DNA of 64,000 bases. Origin: Rhabditophanes sp. KR3021 (lineage: Eukaryota; Nematoda; Chromadorea; Rhabditida; Alloionematidae). Within the stretch, counting starts at the first letter, position 1. The number at the start of each line of letters is the position of its first letter. Made by a program: the position numbers and the translations under genes. Below, one piece after another: positions 45,300 through 57,176 of this stretch. The notes under the pieces were generated by a model, which saw only the letters and a list, made by a program, of their open reading frames with translations, ran no database searches and was not told the DNA's origin. The stretch covers positions 2,294,001 through 2,358,000 of the forward strand of contig CAUJLY010000001.1 in assembly GCA_963281155.1 (NCBI GenBank), read 5' to 3'.

Positions 45300-45890
45300 A
45301 GAATGAATAATTCTTTTTCGATATTACTTTGAATTAAATCCTTGCTCAAGGCAAAGTTAGCAAAGTAAGTTATGTTTAATAATTACCTTTTACTTACAAT
45401 TATTAATTTTAGTCAAAAAAAGAATGATTCTTCTAAGTTTAATAAAGTTGTTAAGAACAAAAAGAATTTCAAGAAAAATAAATCCCGAAATAATTATTTA
45501 TGCGAAAAATAAACAACTGAAGATTCAAAAATTCAAATAGCAAACATCGCTCTAAATTTGACCAAAAAGGATTTGGAAGCTTTCTTTAAAGATATAATGT
45601 AAAAGGATTTTTGAAGCTGGAAAAAATAATAAAACAATTAGAGGTTGAATTTTACCATCAAACAAAAAAAGCTTATAAAAATGATGAAATATTACAAAGG
45701 ATTATTAATTGATGAAAGTTAATTAAAATTGTGTTATTCAAGCAATTTCGACAAATGAAATCAAAATTAAGGGTTGTTTAGGCAGTTAAATCAATTGGAA
45801 AATAAATTCTCCAAACAGTTGAGGATTTAGGTAAAGAATCGGATAATTATGTGAACTCCACTTTTTAATGTTTCATAACAACATAGCTTT
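45300..45890 (+). pseudogene. ALY/REF-like RRM protein relic
   Basis: Frames broken by stops contain a basic segment (KVVKNKKNFKKNKSRNN), an RRM-like start (IQIANIALNLTKKDLEAFF) and a segment resembling the end of the ALY/THO4 RRM (MKYYKGLLIDE...LKLCYSSN; family AMKxYxGxxLDGxPLxI). Order is right for this mRNA-export adaptor family. Several stops and frame changes show that it is dead. Assignment rests on pattern only. Confidence 0.4.
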
Positions 45891-46195
45891 GAGCTTGATA
45901 AAGTATTTCCGTAAAACATGAGATAAAATTATAATTTACGACAATTAAACAAATATCATTCTCTAAAGATGTTATCATATGCAAATGAGACAAATTATTT
46001 ATTAAAATCTGGGCTTCCGAGTATTACAACAAATGAATGATTATAAATAAATATCTCGAATAACCTATGGGAAAAGTATTTTCTAATTAACCATGATGGG
46101 AAAATAATCTTTATAAATGTTTTTATCAAACCATTTATGCTTTAATCTAAGTTAACTTTAAGAACACTCACTCCTTATAATGTTTAAAGGGTAAA

Positions 46196-47173
46196 ATGCA
46201 ATTAATTAACATGTATTTAATTTACCCATTTATTGCTGTTGCTGTCATTGGATTCATTGTTAATTTGTATTGTTCATTGTATTTTGCTTTCATAATAAGA
46301 ATCAGTGGCCCATTTTCTGTTTTGGCATCTTTTTTTCTCGCTGCAAATTGCCTTGTCTTGATACCAAATTTATTTGTAGTCCCTGTAATGCAATTTCAGT
46401 TGTTCTCAATTCCAACTTTTGTTAATCAACGTTTGGGGCAAATTGCTTTGATTGGCTATTACGCTGGGTATTTAACAAGATTTCTATTGGCTATAAATAG
46501 ATACGTTGCAATTCACTATTATTCAAAATATGGTTATTATTTTTCCAGTAAGAATGTGTGTACTGGAATTGTTGTCACTTCTTTAATTTCAATATTAATG
46601 GTCAGTCCTGCTAGTGTTTCAACCGTTTGTTCATTCGAATTTGACGGATTAATTTGGGATTACTCCGATACCCCAGTTTGTGACGTAATGTCTTTAGCAT
46701 TTGATTTTTGGCTTGGAGTAACATTTGCTCTATTGATATTTTCATCGGATATTCTACTAATACTTCGGTATATGTATATCAGAAAACAAGGTACACTCAG
46801 CATGATACCAACAACAAATTCAAACAATCTCAAAATGGAGTTGCGAATATTTTTTCAGGCCTTTCTATCAAATTTATACTTGGTTTTAATGTTGGTTTGC
46901 TTTCATGTTCTAGAAAAAATGTACGCCACAACGCCGGACACAAAATTTTTATTAAATACTTTTTTGTGGATTTCATATCATACCTTTGATGGTTAGTTAA
47001 AGAACACAATTATGTATAATTAGCTCCTTTTAGGTATTTTCATAGGAATGTTCCACAATGATGTTATAAAACATCTAAAAAGTTTGTTCACGAAGGAAAA
47101 TAAAATTATGGCAGTTCAAACAGCATTTACCACGATACATCAAAATACAAATAGAAGAATACAGGCAACGTAA
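46196..47173 (+). CDS. nematode chemoreceptor, Srx family, 311 aa
   Basis: Two exons, 46196-46991 and 47034-47173, phase 1, intron 42 bp. Seven hydrophobic segments. Family marks: LAANCLVLIPNLFVVPVMQF in TM2, AINRYVAIHYYSKYGYYFS after TM3, MELRIFFQAF before TM6, and WISYHTFDGIFIGMFHNDV in TM7. These match the Srx (7TM_GPCR_Srx) pattern well. It is a predicted G-protein-coupled sensory receptor in ciliated neurons. Confidence 0.85.
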
Positions 47174-48030
47174 CTTCAAATTTTTTAAGTTTTCAAATGC
47201 AAAATAGTAAAAAGTTCATGTGAAACATATCTTGTCGTAACTTTCACAAATACCTCCTTAAACGATTCCTTTGCAATGATAAACATTAATAAATACCATT
47301 TTCTTTTTATATTTTAAAATAGAAAATAGTTGATCATGCTATTGTTTTAAGAAATCCATGGCATTATTGAATTATATGATTTCTCTCTTCCGATAAAATG
47401 GAACGTTAAAGTAAAAATGTGTTTCGTTAAACATTTTGTCTACACATATGCTGAAGCCAAGTGTAAGTCAATTTAATAGCTATGAAATGACACAGTTAAT
47501 CAATCGCAATCACTTTTGCCAATTATATAGTGCTATCTATTCTTCAAAAAGGAGGATTTAATTTGAAAGGTTAATATTATTTATTTTCATTATATGTAAA
47601 CAGATTCTATTTGTTGACTGTTAATCTTAAATGCTTATCCTACCTTATCTCCGAACATTACTTTTCACTAAGAATATGAGATACAAAACCATTCGTCATT
47701 TATTTTCTGCGACAAATATTTTCTAAATATCAAACGTGAGTTACCACAAGCTGTGAAGGATTATTTTGTAACATCTAATATTTAAAAATGCTTTATGAAG
47801 TATTAACCTTTCCTCGTCATTTTAATATAATATCATATTTAGTTGAATTAAGGATGTACTGTCAATTGAAATGTCAGATGGATAGGAAAATGAATGAAAA
47901 AAACATTTTTATGCTTTCACATATTTATTGAGAACTTATTTTTCTGAATATAACATTTTATTTAGATGCTTTGGATAAATATTTGACAGATGAAATGTAA
48001 ATGGTTTGATAAGTTCAAAAAGTGACTCAC
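47174..48030. other. intergenic
   Basis: AT-rich; nothing recognised. Confidence 0.5.
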
Positions 48031-48966
48031 TTAAATAACTGCCATCTTTGTGTTTCTGGTTTGTGGAGAAGTTGGACCATGTACGGGAGAAACAGCGTTG
48101 TCGGCAAGGTAAAATTTGATAAATCGAGTTCTTAAATTATTGTTCGTAATGAGGTAAAGATAAAAATCAAGAAAGCAGGCAATATCCGTTATCCACAATG
48201 ATTGAAGGAGTGCAAACGTGACTAAAGTTGGTAAATTTAAAAAGGTTGCTGTTACGCGGACGATAATATATATTTGCAGAAGGAGTAACGATAAGAAGGA
48301 AGAAATGCTATGTATTGTCATTATAATTTCAGCTTTGCCCATATTTTGACTGTTGCTATTAGTGTTTTTTATTTTCAGTATGTTCAATATATTAAATATT
48401 AGTGATGTAACCATTAAACTGCCATAGTAGCAGACCGAATAAACAAATTGGTAATAACTGACCGAAGGTGAATAAAATAAAACTGATAATATTTTTTCAT
48501 ATTTCACATAATGACAAGGAAAAAATAATAAGCCGCAAGCAAGACCAAATGAAATCAAAATAAGGACTATTATGATTCTTTTGACATTCTTTGAACAAAA
48601 CCATCTCTTGTATTGTAACGGTTTATGAAGCATCACATACATATGAAACGAAGTAATAGCTGCGGACTCAAACATTAGGCAATAGCTGATCAAGGAAGTC
48701 ATATATGCCATAGAAGCAATGTAGTCGCGTTGAGTTAAAAAATCTGACATTTCAAAATAAAAGTTAATTTTGGAAAAGATTAAAGTTGAAGCTTGATAGA
48801 TAAGAGCGCCGTAAATTTTCAAAAGCATGAATGCGTAATATTCGTTTGAAATTATGTGGTCATCTCTGTAGATACTTATAGTCATAAAGATGGCAAATAA
48901 AACCATTAAAATGGATGTAGGTAAAGCGTAGGCGATTTGAATATATTGAAAAACGGACATGTACAT
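48031..48966 (-). CDS. nematode chemoreceptor, Srg-like 7TM, 311 aa
   Basis: A single exon with seven hydrophobic segments, starting MYMSVFQYIQIAYALPTSI, close to the Srg N-terminal pattern. TM3 leads into FHMYVMLHKPLQYKRWF, where the usual NR motif is replaced by FHM. TM7 holds LWITDIACFLDFYLYLI and is followed by NNLRTRFIKFY and a short tail. It faces the Srx gene tail to tail, 860 bp away. The N to F/H change at the TM3 end may alter coupling. Confidence 0.75.
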   Translation of the reverse strand: MYMSVFQYIQIAYALPTSILMVLFAIFMTISIYRDDHIISNEYYAFMLLKIYGALIYQASTLIFSKINFYFEMSDFLTQRDYIASMAYMTSLISYCLMFESAAITSFHMYVMLHKPLQYKRWFCSKNVKRIIIVLILISFGLACGLLFFPCHYVKYEKILSVLFYSPSVSYYQFVYSVCYYGSLMVTSLIFNILNILKIKNTNSNSQNMGKAEIIMTIHSISSFLSLLLLQIYIIVRVTATFLNLPTLVTFALLQSLWITDIACFLDFYLYLITNNNLRTRFIKFYLADNAVSPVHGPTSPQTRNTKMAVI

Positions 48967-50118
48967 CTTTGATTTTTAAAATATTATGCTTTATTTGAAA
49001 GCCAAATAGTAGTTGTGGTAGATAAATGATAACTAACTTCTAATTTTAAAAAACTTTATTTGTTAGTGGCATGTATGAATATTTTTGTACCGATAAAGTT
49101 CAAATAAATTGGTGTAGATTATGGTTTCTTTGTTTATATGAGCCACGGTACCTTAGTATGCTTTTAATTAAAATATAAATATGTAACTACAAACTAGTGG
49201 ATGTAAACATGTGCTTTTTAATTAGAGTTAGTGGTTCATTAGCTTGACTTGTCTTTACAGATAAATTTTTTCTATGAATAAATATTACTTAATGTCATAC
49301 TTCTATTTTTAACGTTATAGGACATAATAGAAAAATGTAAATTGTAAAGTTTTTATTAATAAACAGCATGTAATTTGTAGTTATTTATGATTGTAGAATG
49401 ATGCGGATCAATTAAATATACTGTTTTCAAAACTACATTAATTAAACGTCTGTTACTTAAATAAGTTCAATTAAAGCTATAACACGTATGCTATGATAAC
49501 CTTCCTGAACTATTTAATACCACATACCAAGATTTGAAGTTCAATTATTTATGAAGAATAATAGTCAAATATTTACGATAATTCAAAAGACTATACTGAA
49601 TGTGTATAAAATTCTTGAACAAATAGAATTAAATGCCATAAAATATAAACACCTTCTTTTAACTTCCATTTTATTTTTGAGGTCGATGTAAAAATGCGAT
49701 TTTAAAACGAAAACAAATTACATGGAAATTATACGAAAGATCAAACATACTTTGCTAGTGACTGTTTTTTAGCTGTTTACCTGAAGTCGTTTATTATTAA
49801 CAGACTTGTTATTTTAATTTTTATATGAAATTCGGTTTAAATAAGCGAAGTTTTGTAGCAATTTACTTATTTTTGAATGCAATTATTATTAAGATTATTG
49901 TTCCTGACCCTAGAGACATTGAATTGGGCGAAGCTACCGTTAAAAAATGATATTACATTTAGCATAATTGAAATAACTCCTTTTCATTTAAGTTTTCAGG
50001 TTAATCAAAAGCATTTGTAATTATCTGTCAATTAAATTATCACGAAGAGCATAGATTTAATCGATGATAATTTGTTCCTCTTGCTTAAATCTGCCAGTAA
50101 AGAAGTTTTTTAAAAATG
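48967..50118. other. intergenic
   Basis: No gene. A short plus-strand frame near 49870-49947 (IVPDPRDIELGEATVKK) is protein-like but ends quickly and is not assigned. Confidence 0.4.
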
Positions 50119-50183
50119 TCTCCCAGACTGGGAATTGAACTCGGTCTCGTACGTGTTAGGCGCGGATGCTCATTACCAATAGT
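50119..50183 (-). pseudogene. tRNA-like relic
   Basis: Minus strand: a B-box-like GAGTTCAATTCCC, an anticodon-like CCTAACACG and a D-loop-like TTGGTAATGAGC occur in tRNA order. Stems do not pair well and the acceptor stem is lost. It is perhaps another Val (AAC)-type relic. Confidence 0.4.
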
Positions 50184-50964
50184 TAATGTTAAAATATCTA
50201 CGTAATAAAACGTCATTCAAATAGATTTTGACTATGCTGTGAGCACTGTTTTAAAATAATATAATGATCACATAAATAGCTGTCAATTTATTTGATCGGC
50301 AAGCACGTTAAGTGTAAATTAAGGTTGGTATAAGATTTCAAATGTAATACATTTGTTGACTTAAATTTTGGACTGAAGCTGGAGACGGTTTCTAATTAAA
50401 GTGTATTAAAAGTTAAGTAATTCCGGCAAATTATAACTTGTTCAACAAATTAAATTAAAATATTTCATTGTTTATTTTTGTATTGAATTCCAACTGTCTT
50501 CATTTAGTCTTCAGATATTAAACAAAACGTGTCTTTTATCTTTTGTCCTTAGATACAGCTGAATATGATAACATGTTTAAATCATCTGCACGCAATGCCT
50601 CATCTTTTAATATGCTATAAAATGATGTATTAAAGAATATCTTGAATTTCGTTGTTATTTATTATTTGACACAACGAATTATGACTGTTATAGATTTGCT
50701 TAAAACCACATTTCTAGTTATCCATTTTAACACTTGTGAGAACAATTTTTTCAATTAATTCAGTTAAAAATATTGGTATATTGACAAACTTATTCGCATT
50801 AAAATATATTTATTTTCGATTTTAAGTCATTAATTCATTTATGAAGGATAATCTCCCAAAAATGTGAACGTTTATCACTTGTCCTGTTTAAGAACTGATA
50901 ATAAACATGCTACAATTCGATAATTATGTATAACGATACCAAGATATATATCATTTTCAAAACT

Positions 50965-52035
50965 ATGAAGCTGTTAATACTTCTTATTTAGATTGCTCTT
51001 GTCGCGGGTGAAGTTTTCAACATAAACTACATTTTGTTGAGCCAAAACGTAGAAAACTTATTCATCTTGGCTACTGCTCCTCAGCCAACGGTTTATGGTG
51101 GTTATGAATATTCAATGAATGCTACTGTTGGTACACCATCTTAACAGTTTGGACTTATTGCTAATACAGGAACGCATGCAAATAATATCAAAACAGTAAA
51201 TATTTTTTAATTTTAGTTCAAACTTTTGGATATCTGATAACAGTTGTACTCCATGTAATAAAAAGAGAACTTTCGATTATTCCAAGTCCTCCACTTACAA
51301 AGCATCGAATAAAATATTCATTTGGTTTCAGGTGTCCAATAAAAAAAGCATGGATATGTATAAAATATTTTATTTAAGGATTTATTGGATAAGATACTTT
51401 TGCTTTAATGCCGATTGAAAACTAGTAGTGCTAAGTGTGCATTTTGGACATGTTCATCATATTTCTGAAGATTTTGAGCAGTCCAACAACCGATGGAATG
51501 CTTAAATGCTACTACTAAGACTAGACTTTTTGATGTTCATTTATATACTATTTATCTCCAAAAACCTTGATTTCGTCAAAACGGAGTTGTAACTTTCGGG
51601 GCTGTAGATACTAACACACGCGGAAGAGTCATTGCATAACAAAGACTTCCCTGTCCATCGGACTGGTAGTTTAAAATAGATAGTGTTACAGCGACTACTG
51701 GTGATGGCTCACAACAACGTACTGATGCTGTTTCGGATACTGGTAATAATATTTTTGTTTTACTACTTTCTAGTTAATCACTTATTGATCAACCAAGCGC
51801 AATTGTTACTTCAATTGCATCAGTAAGTTTACATCTTTTAAATACAGTAAAGAAATATTTAGCAACTTGGTGCACGCCATGATGATTTGCAAGGAATTTA
51901 TTTGATTTCTAGCACAGCAACTGTTTCAGATACCATTTTTTATTGACGGAATCAAGTATACAGGAACAACTATGGTCGACAAATGTGACGATGAACTCTG
52001 TTCTCTCAATATTTGCTCTATAGAATTTTCAGGTG
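50965..52035 (+). pseudogene. aspartic protease (pepsin family A1) pseudogene
   Basis: The A1 order is clear: a signal peptide start (MKLLILLI, then a stop), YGGYEYSMNATVGTPS, a first active-site region reading NTG instead of DTG, CTPCNKKRTFDYSKSSTYKAS, GVVTFGAVDTNTRGRVI, FKIDSVTATTGDG, and the second active-site motif AVSDTGNNIF. At least five in-frame stops and a lost catalytic Asp show decay. Remnants of GT-AG introns remain. The family's nematode members are secreted digestive or lysosomal proteases. An intact parental copy should exist elsewhere. Confidence 0.88.
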
Positions 52036-52135
52036 TGGTCCATTTCGAGTGTTTTGAACTCCATTTATCAAAACATATTGGCATATTTATAATTTCCATG
52101 CCAAAGCAATCAATTAACGAAGCAAATTAAATATT

Positions 52136-52448
52136 CTTATCTTTATTTTTGAATGATTCCGTAAAAAATACTTAAAAATAATGTAATAAATATATTTATC
52201 AAAAAATAATTTATCCCGGTTTTATACTTAGAATAATAAATTCATATTAAACAAGGCATCTATTGTTTGTGAAGGTAATGGTAGTAATAAGGTAGTCATA
52301 ATAATTGGTAAATCATAATGAAAAGATGACAGTAATTGTCAGAAGTTTAACACAATAAATACAATTTTAGGAACATTTCCTGGAGAGTAATCAGAAACGA
52401 AACATCGTGTAAAAATGAACTACATATATACATGTAATATATTATAGA
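52136..52448. other. intergenic, 3' flank of the formin
   Basis: AT-rich; no gene seen. Confidence 0.45.
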
Positions 52449-55400
52449 CTACACACGAGTCGTTGCAAGAATATCAATAAAGTTTTGGAGATCAATGGAC
52501 TTTCTTGGATCCGTTTTGGAAATTCTTTTCCGAATTACGTGGATAGATTTAGTGTTTGTAGCCGGTGTTCGGGATGCTTTTTCTAATGCAGCAATACGAA
52601 TTACGAGTGCCTGGAAAATAGAAATAGTAAATATTAAGTAATAAAAAAGACAGATTTAATAAAGTTTATTATTTATTCACAAAATATCCTAATTAAGTTA
52701 ATAAAGGTTGGTTAGTTAATTAAAAATACATGTACGATTATAAATGAATGTATGTATTGTATAAAGTGCTTTTAGCAAATGAAAATATGCATTTCCGACA
52801 ATGTAAGATTTGGTAGTGTTTTAAACTTTATGTAACAGTCATAAAGTTAACGTCTATTTTGGCAAATGAAAGTGTCTAGACTCAAAGGTAGTGCGTAGAG
52901 AAGCTGTAGACTGTCAATCAACGGAGATAGAGTTTTTTAAAGAAGTGGTGGAACGAGTGGAGCTTACTTTTTTGGCTTGTTCATACAGTGAAAAAGCTTG
53001 ATAAAAGATTGCTAGGATTTCTTCAAGTTTTAATTTGGCGGCGCAGAAGTATTGCTGGAGATCTTTTTCGGACGTTTTTATGGTGTTCAGAAGCTTTTCA
53101 ACATCTTCACATTGATCACTGTAGCCTTTGAGCATTTCAGCATATTGAATCTTGAGGTCATTTGCATCTTCGGCATCTTCAACCTTTTTACTGATCAAAT
53201 TGATTTTGCCCTTACTCTTGGAGACGGCACTTTCGATATCTGAAAGGTTAATACACTTGGCATCACGAAGATCGGATATCAATTCCACCACTTTAGGAAT
53301 AGAGGCGTCGCTTGACTCCGCCAGAATATCGGCCATTTTAACAGTACTCTTCGATCCAGAACCTTTAGTTTCCAGTGTCGACAGCAACGAAGACAGCAGG
53401 AATCCTTGAGCAGTCCCAACAAATGTGCTTTGATTGAGGAAGTTCCCAAATTGCAAACACTTGAAAAAGAAGGTGTTGACCGCGTCATTGTTTGCTAGCT
53501 TTTTGCAGGCATTTGACATGATCTCAGCTTGTTTCCCAAGCGATGTTATTTCAGCGCCAACCTCCGACTTGAAAACAATCAGTTCAAGTTTCAATTTAAG
53601 ACTAGGTTTTCTTGCAACGGCCCATACAAATGCTTCGTTGTTGTTCAAGCCCACCTCACTTTCAACATTGCTAAAGAAGGTAACTTCTTCTTTTACCGGG
53701 TAGTGTTGGAGTAGATTGTTGAGTGTGTCAACATCAAATGCCTCATTTTCAATGGTTTCAAGTTTCTTTACAAGCTCCGCACCCTTGTAACCTCTGAATC
53801 TTGACAAAACGATTCCCAAAGATAAAGCTCTTTTCTCGGAAAGTCCTCCCGTATTCTTCTTTCCACCATTATTGTTGGCATCTTTGGGAGGTGTAGATTT
53901 ATCAATGGCATCACTCTTCACTAAAGGCTTCCTTGGCACCTTCTGGATCCTCTCAAACGTGGTTTCCAACTTTTCACGTTCACTGGCAGCAAAATCAGGT
54001 TCCACGAAATCATTCCAGACAGTCTTCCTGTCAATGATTGTTTTGTTGTTCACAGCTACCCATTGAATGGTGTTTGTTGTCTTAGTTTTGCTGTAAGTAA
54101 CCGTTGAGCGACAATTCGATTTACCCAATGCCAAAAGAGCTGCAGAAGTCATAGATGAATCAGGGGTAAGTGGCTTTTTCAATCCATTTGGAGGTGGTGG
54201 AGGAGGAGGCCCTTTTGATCCAGGAAGTGGGGGTGGAGGCCTCACAGCATTTGATCCTGGCAAAGGTGGTGCCATTGGAGGTCCCGAGTTTGATTTCCCT
54301 GGCAAAGGCGGTGCCATTGGAGGTCCCGAGTTTGATTTTCCTGGCAAAGGCGGTGCCATTGGTGGACCAGCTTTTGATTTTCCTGGCAAAGGTGGTGCCA
54401 TTGGAGGTCCCGAGTTTGATTTTCCTGGCAAAGGCGGTGCCATTGGTGGACCAGCTTTTGATTTTCCTGGCAAAGGCGGTGCCATTGGAGGTCCTGAGTT
54501 TGATTTTCCTGGCAATGGAGGGGCAACTGGGGGTTCTTTTTTATCTGGCAGTGGAGGTAAGAGTGGAATATTTGATGTGACAACACCCAAACCTTTCTTT
54601 CTATTCGGCAATGGAGGAGGCACTGGAATTGTATGCTTCTTCTTGTCTTTATTTTCCCCATCATCCACACTCTCAGTCTGAGTAAAGGAAGAAAATTTGA
54701 CTATCGTATTGCACTTACAGGAAGGAATACTCTTGAAAGCCACTAAGTCTGCCGTCACACCAACACTTTCAATCGAAGAAAAGGTTCTTGATCTGTTGCC
54801 AGACGACTTTTTATTTGACTTTTTAGAGTTCGGTGTACCAGTTACTTTCAATACAGTGGTACTATCATTCTCCTTATCTGAGCCATTACTGCTTTCAACA
54901 ACTGCGACATTCTTGACAACATCCGTTTGAATTGAACAATCCTTGACAGGCTTTTTCGACGCCTCCAACATTCTTATCAACTCAGAGGGTACGGCTTTCT
55001 TTTCCCCAATTAGTTCGATCAGTCTTATCTGTAAACATCCATAATAGATTAGTATATTACCCCAAAAAGCAACAAACTTACGTAACACTTCTTCTCCTTG
55101 TCGTCTTTAAACAAGCTCATATAAGCATCATTAAAAGCATTCAAAGGATGTTTTCCAGTAGGTGTTAAGTCTACTTTAGCTTCCATTTCTTGGCTTGCCA
55201 CAAACTTATCAACTTCTTCCTTTAAGTTTTGGTTGTTGGTCTTGGTAAGGATTGGTAGCATTGTGGATAAGCCCATCGGCAGCAAGACTCCACGAAACAC
55301 ATGACGTTGAAGAATGTTTGGTATTTTCCCCACTGTGTCATTAATCACCTTCATCGAACAGGCTTTTGAATCGGAATCTATACTCTTGTCAGTGAGATCA

Positions 55401-55778
55401 GCTATTGCGTTGATTACAATTTGGATAGAATGAGCATTCTAAAAGGAGATATTAATATGCAATTGAGACTAAAAATTACCTTTTTAGGTACAGGTTGTAG
55501 ATATATTTTTTCGGGCACAGCTGCTGGCTTGGCTTCTACACTTTTGATTTCCATTGGTAGCTTTTTCTCACCAGATAAGGGCAATACTATGGCTTGGTTT
55601 TCCCTTGGAGATTTGATTTCGGGACATGTTCTTTCAAGTTCAAGTATTTCTAAAAAGATATTAAAAACCTTCATAACTAAAACTTACTATCTTCAATAGC
55701 CTTAATGTGCACCTCAACAATATTTCTCTTTTCATTGATGTACTTCCGTTTCTTGGCATTTCGTCCCATTAGTGTTAT
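52449..55778 (-). CDS. formin (FH1-FH2 actin nucleator), about 943 aa
   Basis: Minus-strand exons: 55688-55778, 55480-55649, 55082-55438, 52968-55028 and 52449-52610. Phases agree and the sum from the ATG at 55769 is 2832 nt. The N-terminal part (residues 1-250) is weakly similar to formin regulatory regions. A proline-rich FH1 (repeated [11 protein letters not shown]) follows. The FH2 domain starts at [19 protein letters not shown] and contains [30 protein letters not shown] and a helical end. Formins nucleate and elongate actin filaments from profilin-actin. The first exon follows TTTTTGCAG nine bases before the ATG, either a spliced-leader site or an intron with lost upstream exons. Unspliced reading past 52968 gives an alternative end at 52914. 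Confidence 0.85.
54245..54530 (-). repeat. FH1 tandem repeat, about 48-bp unit
   Basis: Six or so near-identical 48-bp units (16 residues) encode [12 protein letters not shown] followed by alternating NS or KA variants. The DNA is nearly identical between units, indicating recent expansion or homogenisation and probable length variation between alleles. The units carry polyproline tracts for profilin binding. Confidence 0.85.
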
Positions 55779-55943
55779 CTGCAAAAACATAATTTTAGTT
55801 TGATGTGACGCGACTGTGTGATATGATCATGTTGGAACAAGTAAAAACAAACCACGCTATATATTAAATGGAAAGAAGAACAAAATTCAAAATTTGAATA
55901 TGTCCTACACGGATTGTATAACCAACCATTAGTAACATATGTA

Positions 55944-57176
55944 CAGGCTTAGGTAATAATTATGTGTCAAAGGTTAAAATAGTCATAGCTCTCCGAGACC
56001 ATGTCCAATCAAGATGAAAATTGGAGACAGGGTACTCCTAAGCATAATTAATTAATATAATTGTTTCATCGATACATGCTATGGGTCGTCAGATATACAC
56101 GGATGCAATGAAAACGGAAATTAGGGTCTCTTTAATGAATGGAAGCTCCGTTAAATCCATTATTAAGCCTCAAAAGCCCAAGGAGTTGTTATTACGGGTA
56201 AAGCAATATACCGAATAAAGAATAATGAAACTAGCCACTCAAACTACGCTGGAGCGAAGAAAAAGTTGGCAAAAAGCAAATTTCAAGTTTAAATCGAATC
56301 GTCAATAATCCGAATCCAAGAACACAAGAAGATCTCGGAAATCGCTTCAACATCACCCCAAGGCTGTCAGAAGTTATATTGACAAGAACTTGGGTAAAAA
56401 GTTGGTCAAGAAGCCTCAAGTACACGCTTTTAATGAGAAAGTTAAGCAAAAAAGATGGACAGATCTTTGCCTCTGTATGACATGCTAAAGAACAAAAAAT
56501 GGAAAAAAATGATCACATCCGATGAAGCTTGGTTCTCAGTACACGGAAAAGCTTGCCAAAGAGATGTTCAGCACATAAGCAAGGACGAAAACGCATCTGT
56601 TTGCGAACCGAGAAAAAAGTTTCACATCCAAAACAAATTATGGTCTGGATGGCTTTCTGTGCTGATAAAGTCTTTTAACCAATCTTTGCAGACCCCGGTG
56701 CCAAGGTAGATCGTTATTATTACATAGACCATGTTCTCACACCATTCCTTCCCAAAAATGAAGCTTGGTTCACTGAGAATGGTTTCATTTACATCAAGAT
56801 TCTGCTCCAGCACATCGCGCAAAAGAAACCATGGAATCCCTTAAAGAACGAGGCACTTTGGTAACCGAACCAGAGGAATGGCTTCCATCTAGTCCTGACT
56901 GTGCTCCCTGTGATTTTGGCTTTGGGGATATCTTAAACATCGGGTTAAGAAGAGATTAGCAAAAACTATCAAACAATTGAAAAAAGTGATTATTGATGGA
57001 GCAAACAAGATACCTCTTGCTATGGCCGACAGAGCAATGGCATCGATGCCAAAAAGACTTCTTACGGTAAATGAGATGCAGGGAGCTTAGATTGAGCATT
57101 TATTTTAGTGTTAGCTTTGCTAAATAAAGAGCTGTGGCTATTTAACATTTTTGACGCATAATTATTACCTAACCTG
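55944..57176 (+). mobile_element. mariner-type DNA transposon, DD37D, inactive
   Basis: About 1.23 kb bounded by imperfect inverted repeats of about 45 bp (55944-55992 and 57129-57176). Both inner repeats contain TTAGGTAATAATTATG when read inward, and TA dinucleotides lie near both ends. Transposase pieces in several frames include MITSDEAWFS (first Asp), HQDSAPAHRAKETMESLK (second Asp) and SPDCAPCDFG (third Asp), with 37 residues between the last two, the DD37D class. Frameshifts and stops make it non-autonomous. It sits about 165 bp upstream of the first formin exon found, in opposite orientation. Confidence 0.9.

Noticed and set aside
53052..54930. Several long ORFs on the plus strand and in other frames across the formin gene
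   Set aside because: They are shadows of the repetitive FH1 and the FH2 exon; no splice structure or domain supports them.
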